Source: Ariolimax columbianus (taxonomy: Eukaryota; Mollusca; Gastropoda; Stylommatophora; Arionidae). From it: a stretch of 64,000 nucleotides of DNA. Below, piece by piece: positions 56,244 to 64,000 of this stretch. The translations under genes and the position numbers were made by a program. Under the pieces are notes generated by a model that saw only the letters and a list, made by a program, of their open reading frames with translations, had not been told where the DNA came from and searched no databases. Every line of letters starts with the position of its first letter. Positions within the stretch are counted from its first letter, which is position 1. Location: NCBI GenBank assembly GCA_036924085.1, contig JAVGWX010000019.1, forward strand, positions 19,816,293-19,880,292. The letters run 5' to 3'.

Positions 56244-57242
56244 TACATTTATTTCTCGCTCTGATCAATTTCAAAATTTGTAACTTTTCTGTTTGTTTGT
56301 CAATAAATATGATTTTTTGTGTGTACAAACACAACTGAATAAAGAACTTATGGGTGTTATTGTTTTTGGTGTGTGTCTGTTAGTTTCTTAGTTACAAACA
56401 GATGAAGTTATACAAATTTCGGAAAAAAATTGGGACTCGACCACAGGGCCTAGTCGCTTCGATAGAAAACCATGGAAACCACAACAACGTATCGATACTC
56501 TATTTACAATATCTACACAACTGTTAGTTTCCAATTCAAACTTAGTTCTTTCATTTAAAAAACAAAATAAGAACTACAAACAAAATAAATAGATCTACTC
56601 GATAAAGATCTTTCCTAACAAACTACTTACCCTTTCCCAAAAAGTCGGCTTGCTCCAAACGGCGTATACAAAATTAAAACTGTTCAAAAGCCATTTGTAA
56701 TCGAACATACGATACTTTAACCGGCAAAATATCGTGTATATATGGAGGACGTATTCAGCAGTAAAAAATGGCTGTCGGGAGTGACTCCGTTAAAAAAAAA
56801 AATATTTCTTCCGCACACCGTTTTTGTAGGCCGAGTAGGTCGGCTAGCACTTGACCATGGAGTGCTAAAGGTTTTAAGTAGCTGAAAGAATCATAATCTT
56901 TCTTTGGCTCTTTCCGCCTTGTCAGATGATAGTAAGTTGTTGCGCTTTGAAACAATGGTTACAAATGTGACTCGTAAGACCAATCCGAGCAGAGAAGTAT
57001 CTTCCACGGTGTGTGCAAGGAAAGTCAGGGCCGTTTGCGGCATGGCATGGTGTGAAAAGTCTTCTCAAACGCAGAGTCCTTATCCTACCCGCAATCAGTA
57101 TCTGCTGTGTCTGTATTACATGCTTAATCCTGCTCCTCCATGCAACACGATAAATAGCGTTCTATTCCCATGATTCCAAATCGATTCCCGCGAGGAAGTG
57201 AAGGACCTCACCCTGGGGTCCACTCTTCCCCTTCTCTCTCTT
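56244..57242. other. Unrecognised sequence with AATAAA motifs
   Basis: TCAATAAATATG (about 56300) and GAATAAAGAAC (about 56336) resemble polyadenylation signals, but I see no gene ending there. The remainder is not recognisable. Confidence 0.35.
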
Positions 57243-57497
57243 CTCACCTCACTCTGTTTCATTTGACTCTGTCCCACAGTCACACTCTTGCACAACTTTC
57301 ACACGCGCCCTCGTGGTAAAGCCCTTCCATTGCACTTTGATTGGGCTAGCTTCTGAGGGCGCACAAACCTAGCATAGGTACATACAGATACACACATGCA
57401 TCCAAGCACTGGTTTATAGATCCTGATATCGCCCAATTGACTACGGTCTGGGGTGGAAAATGGCGCGCCTCCGCCAGTAGAAACTAGTGAGGCAAAC
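57243..57497 (+). mobile_element. Family D repeat, uninterrupted copy
   Basis: It runs from CACTCTGTTTCATTTGACTC to CCAGTAGAAACTAGTGAGGC. It contains ATTGGGCTAGCTTCTGAGGG, which is the empty form of the site where the LINE at 38668-40822 inserted. I found no coding and no box A/B. Confidence 0.85.
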
Positions 57498-57975
57498 ATT
57501 AAGCCAAAAAAAAAATAAAAAAATCGATTCCCGCATCATTCATATCCCGCTTGCAGACATCCTTGTATCGAAGTAGTGCCGGCTCCAAGATCTTTTTCCC
57601 CAACTGTAATCTCCAATGTAGAAGATTATTATAGAAGTGTACTTTGAAGATATGTTATGAAGCTTGAACTTTCTTATATTTTAATTGTAATGTGCAGTTA
57701 CGTGACTATATTCCTGTGTATTTCTTTAATCTTATTAACTGAATGTCTATATAACTTTGTAATTTTATTTTATGCATTTTAAAATATTATTCTGAGAAGG
57801 GGTCAGTGACCTTCACGTTAATGCCAAAGCGGGGGGGGGGGGGGGGAGGGGAGGGGGGCATTGAACAAAATACTCTTTAAGAACACTTGCTCTAAACAGG
57901 ACAATCTTCATTTTATCCATGTTTAACCTTCAGTACCGTTGTTGCTTCAATTGATGTATTTGTGTCCATCTCCAG
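57498..57975. other. Intergenic or intronic sequence with a long G run
   Basis: A G-rich run at about 57830-57858. The end has a pyrimidine-rich stretch and CCATCTCCAG as the acceptor of the next exon. Confidence 0.5.
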
Positions 57976-58103
57976 TAACCAGAACTGCAGATGGCTCATC
58001 TCCGCACAAGACGCGAACATGAAGATCCAGGTCGAGGTCATCTCGGTGAACGTGGCAAACTGGGACGGCGGCGCGTGCGAGGATTATCTGGAAATCAAGG
58101 ATG
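57976..58103 (+). CDS. CUB-domain protein, exon a (first CUB, N-terminal half)
   Basis: CUB domains are extracellular beta-sandwich modules used for protein and ligand binding in secreted or membrane proteins. This exon encodes N-Q-N-C-R-W-L-I-S-A, where C and W fit the second conserved Cys and the Trp of the fold. It continues with V-E-V-I-S-V-N-V and ends G-A-C-E-D-Y-L-E-I-K-D-G, the most diagnostic CUB motif. The acceptor is CCATCTCCAG and the donor GTATAT. The first Cys and the Tyr-Pro segment of the domain must lie in an upstream exon that I could not find. The phase at the 3' end is 1, matching the next exon. Confidence 0.88.
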
Positions 58104-58509
58104 GTATATTGTTGTTTTAAGATTGTTGTTGTTGTTGTCGTATCCATGTCGATTCTGTTCTACTGTTCATGTTATAATGTGTTATGGCGGATATAATTAT
58201 CCAGAAATATGTTCATAATTGTAAATCTCACATTACGATATTTATGGCAGCGTTGATGGGATCCGGCGGAAGGATTTTAAAGGATGAATAGTACAGAGTT
58301 CGTTTCTCTGCAGACGCCTCAAAGTTTGAAAGCTAGATTCTTATTTTAATTGCACCATTCCCCCTCCCCGCCCTCATGTCTTAATAGATAATATGACGGA
58401 AAGTTCACATCACATTATCATCATGTGCGAAACTAAACAAAACTGTTGACAGTTACAGATGTGTAACATTTGTTCATGCTATGAAAACGATTATTGTCAA
58501 CAATTTCAG

Positions 58510-58662
58510 GAAAAGAGGAAGACTCTCCACTGATTAAGAGATGGTGTGACAAGAACCAGTTTCAGTTCATCACAAGAGGCCAGCACGTGCTGGTCAAGTT
58601 TGTCTCAGACCACCACGTTACGGCTCCAGGTTTTGCTCTAAAGTACTACCAGATCGGAGATT
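58510..58662 (+). CDS. CUB-domain protein, exon b (first CUB, C-terminal half)
   Basis: Joined to exon a (GAT-G/GA) it continues K-E-E-D-S-P-L-I-K-R-W-C, giving the fourth Cys. It then reads H-V-L-V-K-F-V-S-D, matching the CUB 'x-v-x-F-x-S-D' strand, and A-P-G-F-A-L-K-Y-Y, which closes the domain. The acceptor is TTTCAG and the donor GTAAGT. The domain therefore spans exons a and b and is complete apart from its first strand. Bases and codons show no disruption, unlike every transposon frame nearby. Confidence 0.9.
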
Positions 58663-58795
58663 GTAAGTAATTGTGTGTGAGTCAAGGACAGATATGTCCT
58701 ACTACCATATACTATCTGCAGCATCTTCGTGATCCTCATCTTCACTTTCATCATCTTTATCATCTTCATGGTGTTTATCAACTTCATCATCATCG

Positions 58796-59015
58796 GTACA
58801 AAGAAGAGCGACAAAGCTGATAGTGGGATTCCAGAATTAAAGTTATGAGGAAAGACTTCAAAAAACCAGTCTACAGTGTCTAGAAAAGAGAAGAATTAGA
58901 GGTGACAATAGAAGAATTAGAGGTGACTTAAAACAGGTTTATAAGATGATCAACGGAAAGGATAAATGAAGACTATAACAAGTTTCTCAAAATACAGCCG
59001 CCTACAAGAACAAGA
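58796..59015 (+). pseudogene. CR1-like LINE C-terminal part, left half
   Basis: It encodes V-Q-R-R-A-T-K-L-I-V-G-F-Q-N, S-Y-E-E-R-L-Q-K-T-S-L-Q-C-L-E-K-R-R, R-G-D-L-K-Q-V-Y-K-M-I-N-G-K-D and E-D-Y-N-K-F-L, the post-polymerase block typical of CR1 and relatives. There is a short duplication around AGAATTAGAGGTGAC and frameshifts. It continues after the RTE insertion at 60549. Confidence 0.85.
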
Positions 59016-60548
59016 AACATGAGAAACATCATTGAGAAAAGCAGAGAATTCAACACGGACCAGCATGCCAGTTTCATAGACAACACCAAAGTCTTTGACT
59101 GTGTAAAACATCAGCAAATGTGGAACATTGGGATAGATATGGGCTTCCCAACACATCTGGTTCAACTAATAGAAACCCTCTACAGGGGGCAGCAAGCAGC
59201 CGTCAGAATACATTGTGAAACATCACATTGGTTCGAGATACACAAGGGGGTCAGACAGGGCTTCATTCTTTCACCGTACTTGTTCAACGTATATGCAGAA
59301 AACATCACCAGGAATGTAAATGCAGATCTTATTTTTACAAATTTTGATCCTTTCACAATAGAAGAAAAGGAGATACCGGAAATACGATATGTCGACAACA
59401 CAGTTTTGCTCTCGAACAGCGCCAAGGGCCTAGAACATATAATTACATCAGTCCAGAAGCACAGTGAAGCCCTGAATCTCTACCTGAATACAAAGAAAAC
59501 AAGATAATGACAACTGACATGACAAAACTTCAAGCTAAAATCGAAATTACTGGCAAAGAGATAGAAAATGTTTCACATTTTGAATATCTGGGATCAATAC
59601 TGAACAACAATGGAGACTGTACAAAAGAAGTAAGAAGACGACTGACTATGACAATGCAGAAGATAAGGAGTATGCAAAACATATGGCATAACACAAACAA
59701 AGAACTAAAACTACAGATCCTAAGAACATGCATTTTTCCTGTGGCAACCTATGGATGTGAAACATGGACAATTACAAATGCAATGAGAGCAAAGATCAGT
59801 GTTTTTGAAACACAGTGCTTGCTACAGAAGAGTCCTGAAGATCCCGTAGACAAAGAAAGAAACGAACAAATACATTCGGCAAGACCTGAATGTGTTATAT
59901 ATTATTGTTATATATATAGTTATATATTATTTTTATATATTATTTTTATATATTATTGTTATATATTATTGTTGTATATTATTGTTATATATTATTATTA
60001 TATATTATTGTTGTATATTATTGTTATATATTATTATTATATATTATTGTTGTATATTATTGTTATATATTATTATTATATATTATTGTTGTATATTATT
60101 GTTATATATTATTATTATATATTATTGTTGTATATTATTGTTATATATTATTATTATATATTATTGTTGTATATTATTGTTTTATTTTATTGTTATATAT
60201 TATTGTTATATATCGAGTTATATATTATTGTTATATATTTAGTACAGTTATATATTACTGAAGAGGAGAATGTAGAGGAGAATTGGCTCATACATTTTTT
60301 AATGACCCGACAACAGAGGGTTTTTGGACACGTCAAAGACACAACGAACTGCAGAAAAGGGTTAGGGAGGGCATGGTCACTAGAAAGAGAGGCAGGGACC
60401 GACCAAGAAGACGATGGACTCATGACATCAAGGAGACGCTGGATTTGACCTTGCAGCAGGCCGGAAGTCTGCGGAAGACAGTTTCCTATGGATAGGCTGT
60501 CACGAGAGCGACGTTCTGCAAAGGTCATGCTACATGATGATAATGATG
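59016..60548 (+). mobile_element. RTE-like LINE, 5'-truncated, inserted in the CR1-like LINE
   Basis: ACAAGAACAAGA (59004-59015) and ACAAGAAAAAGA (60549-60560) are the probable target duplication. The polymerase starts mid-domain (R-E-F-N-T-D), with G-V-R-Q-G-F-I-L-S-P-Y-L and, at the catalytic box (59388-59399), Y-V-D-N instead of Y-A-D-D, so this copy cannot encode an active enzyme. The C-terminal part resumes after an AT-rich array (59890-60255) and ends with GCTACATGATGATAATGATG. It belongs to a different subfamily from 53142-56233. Confidence 0.9.
59890..60255 (+). repeat. 39-bp AT-rich minisatellite inside the LINE
   Basis: Units of TATATTATTGTTGTATATTA and TTGTTATATATTATTAT, about nine, interrupt the LINE between its Q-x-H-S-A-R-P-E-C and E-E-N-W-L-I segments. 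The flanks GAATGT (left) and GAATGTAGAGGAGAATTGG (right) mark the break point. The array grew inside the element. Confidence 0.85.
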
Positions 60549-60760
60549 ACAAGAAAAAGAGAGCACAGCCATAGATTAATTAAAGGAAGGTTGAGATTAG
60601 ATACCAGGAGATATATTTTTAGTAAGAAAGCGATGATAGCTTGGAATGCATTGCCATAATAAATAGTGGAGGCAGGGTCAATAAATGCATTAAAGAATAT
60701 ATTGAATGCCCATATGTATTTTTAAATCAAGGGAATGTAAAAAAACTGGTTGTATATAGA
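60549..60760 (+). pseudogene. CR1-like LINE C-terminal part, right half
   Basis: It encodes R-E-H-S-H-R-L-I-K-G-R-L-R-L-D, then Y-I-F-S-K-K-A-M-I-A-W-N-A-L-P and V-E-A-G-S-I-N-A-L-K-N, the C-terminal signature of CR1-type LINEs, continuing directly from 59015. Confidence 0.85.
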
Positions 60761-61029
60761 CTCTGCAGTGTCTTCTAAACCAGTATAAAGACGTTAAGTT
60801 AACTTAAGTTATAATCATAATAATCTGCATCATCACTTTCATCGCCCTTTTCATAATCACTTTTATCAACATCTTCATTATCATCGTCATCATATTCATC
60901 ATCATCTTCAATATCACTATCTTTATCATCCATCACCAACAGATGACTTATATTGTTGGTCATTTTTAAGGGGTCTGTTGTTCGGGCCAGAAGTATATAT
61001 TTTACGATTATTTTTCTGTTGACACGCAG

Positions 61030-61126
61030 ACAAATCCGAATGTGACCCATATCAAGTAAGGACCATAAACATTGGAGAGAACCCTGTGTTCCTTGACCTT
61101 CCCATGTACACAGACAGGCTGGATCG
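61030..61126 (+). CDS. CUB-domain protein, exon c (linker and start of second CUB)
   Basis: In phase with exon b (T/AC). It encodes S-E-C-D-P-Y-Q-V, whose Cys would be the first Cys of a second CUB domain. It then reads G-E-N-P-V-F-L-D-L-P and ends D-R-L-D-R, split at CG/G. The acceptor is CACGCAG and the donor GTAAGT. The match to CUB here is weaker than in exons a and b and rests mostly on the continuation in exon d. Confidence 0.82.
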
Positions 61127-61289
61127 GTAAGTATTGTCAGTTAGCTCTGCCAGGAAACACGAAGGGCAGGCATTAAGTGACATTTTCTTAAAAAGTGCAC
61201 AGAGCAGAATGTACAAGGGAAAATCTTAATTCAGGACACAAACTGTCTCTTTAGCCAGACCGGTTGTATGGCTTGTGAAGATTGAGCAG

Positions 61290-61900
61290 TATGCGTATGC
61301 GCAATATAGGGTACAATATGGCCGCCGCGGTATTGACTTGCACCGGGAAAGGACAACGAAACGTTAATCGTTTTTTGTGGACAGAAGGTGTGAAACCTGC
61401 TTACATCTACGGAAGAATGAAGGTTCAATATGAAGGCAGTTGTTTTGAGTCAGGGAAGAGTGCACGAAGGGGTAAAAATATTTTAAACGGATGATAAAAC
61501 GTCATTGATGTACCACAGCGAGGGAGACCAGCAAGCATGGCAACTCACACAGTGAAACAGCAGATCGACCAGCTAGTCCGTGGCAACAGGTCAACAACTC
61601 TTAATTAAATAGCCGTAGATTTCCACATGAGGCACGGCACTGCGCATAAAATTATCTATGTTGACCTCAATTAAAGAAAAGTGAGTATAACACGGGTCCC
61701 AATGAAGCTGACAACGAGGTAATGGAAGCGGTGCAAACTTTGTATACAAATAAAAAAAAGAAATATTTCTAGATGACATCCACAAGCTACTGGACAGATG
61801 AACCAAGTGTGTTGACAGACAATACGACTAACTCGACAAATAAGACACAGAATATTTAGTAAGACCAACTCAGTTACTGCACCGGGCATGAGCAGAAAAC
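61290..61900 (+). pseudogene. Mariner-like transposase wreck in intron 3
   Basis: N-R-F-L-W-T-E-G-V-K-P-A-Y-I-Y, then R-M-K-V-Q-Y-E-G, correspond to the N-terminal helix-turn-helix of mariner transposases. After a stop come T-V-K-Q-Q-I-D-Q-L-V-R-G-N-R-S and H-G-T-A-H-K-I-I-Y-V-D-L-N, the second DNA-binding helix set. The catalytic part is not recognisable beyond about 61800. The many stops mean it is a fossil. It shares the T-V-K-Q-x-I-x-Q-L-V segment with the wreck at 41690-42480. Confidence 0.8.
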
Positions 61901-62196
61901 AAACGTCAACACCTAACCAATGCCATAATATACAAAGAAAATGGACTCGATAACCAATGGAACACGTGAGTCGGCAGCCATTAGCCAGATAGTAGTCGAG
62001 AACGTGCTAATCATGGTATGACAATTAGAACATTGCAGGCCACAGGATATCCTGTATGGCCAGTTGGTCATTGGAGCTAGAAGAATAGGTCATCCCACAA
62101 CACGACTCAATGACGTATGCAATAAGGATATGAAGTCATGCGCATCCAATCAGAAAGCTGGAATCGAACTGTTTCGAGACAATCAGTTGAAAGGTG
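61901..62196. other. Intron 3 sequence, unrecognised
   Basis: It may include the decayed end of the mariner element; nothing definite seen. Confidence 0.3.
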
Positions 62197-62362
62197 TATT
62201 CTTCTTCTTCGTTCGTTCGTTCTCAATCTCCCACTACTAAGCCCTGAACAGATCTTTGCAAATAGCAGGATGTAGTCAAGAGAACGGAATGCGTTGTGTC
62301 GCTAGTTTACAGCTTGACTACGATATTTGCCTCTTTCGGTCCGACACATCCGTCTTCGGCAT
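62197..62362 (-). mobile_element. Family A 3' half in intron 3
   Basis: In reverse: TTC repeat, then CGTTCGTTCTCAATCTCCCA, CTACGATATTTGCCTCTTTC and CATCCGTCTTCGGCATGAA. 5'-truncated at the conserved core. Confidence 0.85.
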
Positions 62363-62372
62363 GAATGGTGTA

Positions 62373-62709
62373 TCTTCTTCTTCTTCTTCTTCGTACGCTG
62401 TCAGACGTCAACTTGAATTTGTTCGAAGAAAGCAGCTGTCATCCTGAGGCTGTCAACACTGCCATAGAGCTTGTCTAGTGTTGCCACTGGTGATGGCCAC
62501 ATCTGCTTTCTCTGGTCTTCGTATATCGGGCAATTTTGCAGCAGATGTTCAGCGGTCATTTTCCCTGTACCACAAGTGCATTCGTCAGTGCCACTTATCC
62601 TCCGTTTATTGAATAGATGGTACCTCAGTCTGTTGTGGCCTGTGCGGAGTCTGAAGACCACGACCTGTTCTCTTCTGTTCAGCTGGTAGTAGGCATCTTT
62701 TTTTGTGTA
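62373..62709 (-). mobile_element. I-like LINE 3' end with TSD, intron 3
   Basis: In reverse: TTC tail side, CGTACGCTGTCAGACG, then the C-terminal block (C-T-C-G-T-G-K-M-T-A-E-H-L-L-Q-N-C-P on the minus strand). GAATGGTGTA at 62363-62372 and 62710-62719 is a perfect 10-bp duplication. The insertion is only 337 bp. The coding part is open. Confidence 0.93.
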
Positions 62710-62719
62710 GAATGGTGTA

Positions 62720-63800
62720 AAACAGCTGCGACGATCGAAGAGGTTTTCTGGCTGCAGAGAAAAGAGAAAGACTGAAAAGATCGGGGGATATCCTTGCATG
62801 GAAGCCCCACCCCCCCTCCCTCCCCACCCCCCTCCATCCCCACCCCCATCACCTCTACAGCATTGTTGTACTATTGGTGGCAGGGACTGTCACTCGCGGT
62901 TCGGCCTTTACAGCCATAGAGACTATGTCGAAATAAAAGAGACAGAACTGAACAAAACTCACAGCATGGTCTACAGCGACTGAGACGCCAATGATAATGA
63001 GGCCAAACAAGTAATGAGCAATATGATTACACAAAAACACAAATATTTATAAATGAATAGGTACATATGTTCATACATACGTGTATGTTTTACCTGGCTC
63101 CAATGTTGCTCTACGTTGACCAGCTAGTGTCAGGGTCAAGTGGAACACACTGCCAAGACATCGTTTCACATCTTCGACTTGTTCCTGAAAACAGTCTATG
63201 GTGCAGTGGACTGGCCAATGAGGCAAGACTTTACATACATGATCCCTATAGCAGTGAGTCTACTAAGAAAGCTAGCACTGCACTACAGCCAGGAGGGCCC
63301 AGGTCTCCCTTCTCCAGTACTTATTGGAGTATATGAACCGCCACTGTAACCCGTTACCAAAAAAATATCGCCAAGAGTGAAGAACTCAGCACTAATAGCT
63401 TTGAACAACATATTAAGGCTGCTAGTCCAATGCACACCTTTATTTAGTCGCAAATTACGACACGCTTGGGAGGTTACAGTTGGCCTACTTCTTCCTCCCA
63501 GATACCACACTGTTGAGTTTGCTTTAACTGAGACTTTACCGTGCAACTATTGTCTCTTTGGTAATGTGATGTCGCAATGGTCATTAAAAATAATCTTCTA
63601 CCGGATATAGCTCTTGAGTAGCTTAGAAATACATTAGGTCCCGAAAGGATTGATCTTGTAGAAGTATAAGCAGAATTGCTGATGGTGAATATTATCTACG
63701 TGTGAACTGATTCTGCAGCATAGCTTCGGTATTATGTAATATACATGTGTTATCTTAATTGTTAAATTGGACAATAAATATGTTCTAAATGTCCACTTAG
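62720..63800. other. Rest of intron 3
   Basis: A C-rich stretch (62805-62855) and short open frames near 63067-63349 and 63377-63610 that I cannot identify. It ends with GTCCACTTAG, the acceptor of exon d. Confidence 0.45.
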
Positions 63801-63919
63801 GGAAATCTCATGCGACTACCATCTCAAATCACAGTACAACGGAGACGTCACCATCAACCTTGAAATGTTGACCTTCAGTGAGATTTTGTGTGAGGATGGG
63901 AGCTTTGTCATCCATGACG
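63801..63919 (+). CDS. CUB-domain protein, exon d (second CUB)
   Basis: In phase with exon c (CG/G). It encodes E-I-S-C-D-Y-H-L, V-T-I-N-L-E-M-L and then L-C-E-D-G-S-F-V-I-H-D-G, which repeats the C-x-D-x-x-x-x-x-D-G pattern seen at the end of exon a and ends with the same codon split (GAC-G). The acceptor is CACTTAG and the donor GTCAGT. The remaining part of this domain lies beyond the window. The two domains have the same exon break after D-G, as expected for duplicated modules. Confidence 0.88.
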
Positions 63920-64000
63920 GTCAGTTGCCATTCTGGCTAACTTGTGTGTTGGTTATGTCAGTGGTAAGAAGTAGGTGGCGTAGTCGTTAGGGTATGGATT

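Larger units (their letters stand above)
58663..61029 (+). other. Intron 2 of the CUB gene, filled with nested LINEs
   Basis: 2.37 kb bounded by GTAAGT and CGCAG. It contains a CR1-like LINE fragment (58796-59015 plus 60549-60760) interrupted by an RTE-like LINE (59016-60548), and a CATCAT-rich stretch (60800-60930). Confidence 0.85.

Noticed and set aside
56290..56345. Polyadenylation signals marking the end of a host gene
   Set aside because: AATAAA motifs are expected by chance in AT-rich DNA, and no upstream coding exon was found.
59892..60261. Hydrophobic repeat protein in the AT array
   Set aside because: Open in two frames because the 39-bp unit is a multiple of three. It lies inside a dead LINE.

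Overview
This looks like a piece of an invertebrate animal nuclear genome. The evidence is one spliced gene with CUB domains and GT/AG introns, non-LTR retrotransposons of three or more kinds (RTE-like, CR1-like and RNase H-bearing I-like), mariner-type transposase wrecks, several tRNA-derived SINEs and very large minisatellites. A mollusc, perhaps a gastropod, is my best guess from the style of the retroelements; the sequence alone does not prove it. There is no prokaryotic organisation: no operons, no CRISPR array and no credible intronless host gene.

Layout. 1-6.6 kb: old LINE and SINE debris, an inverted SINE pair (1800-2099) and a retroposon whose tail has become a pentamer array (3085-4001). 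6.65-10.1 kb: a 36/38-bp minisatellite. 10.1-17.1 kb: a 7-kb almost cytosine-free array of GTA and GTTGGTGTA units. 17.8-26.5 kb: six further minisatellites, a SINE inside one of them, and copies of an approximately 350-bp retroposon called here family A. 27-33.5 kb: an inverted family A copy with two separate internal expansions, a LINE 3' end inserted in it, two SINEs, and a minisatellite grown from a LINE 3' end. 34-48.5 kb: RTE-like and I-like LINE copies, a mariner wreck, families C, D and J, and more arrays. 48.5-53 kb: mostly unrecognised sequence with three arrays. 53.1-56.2 kb: a nearly full-length RTE-like insertion with an inverted 5' part. 57.9-64 kb: four consecutive exons of a gene for an extracellular CUB-domain protein, continuing past both sides of what can be seen, with introns loaded with LINEs and a mariner remnant.

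The main signal. I found no undescribed gene system. The repeated pattern is that at least ten tandem arrays here can be traced by eye to a short internal piece of an interspersed element that is also present, unexpanded, elsewhere in the same window. Family A alone has seeded four arrays from four different parts of itself. In two cases the unit ends coincide with short direct repeats already present in the parent element, which suggests how the arrays began. Insertions with target-site duplications (TSDs) fix the order of several events, so the window reads as a record of transposition followed by local tandem amplification.

The only functional coding I would defend is the CUB gene. Its exon phases join without error across 5.9 kb.
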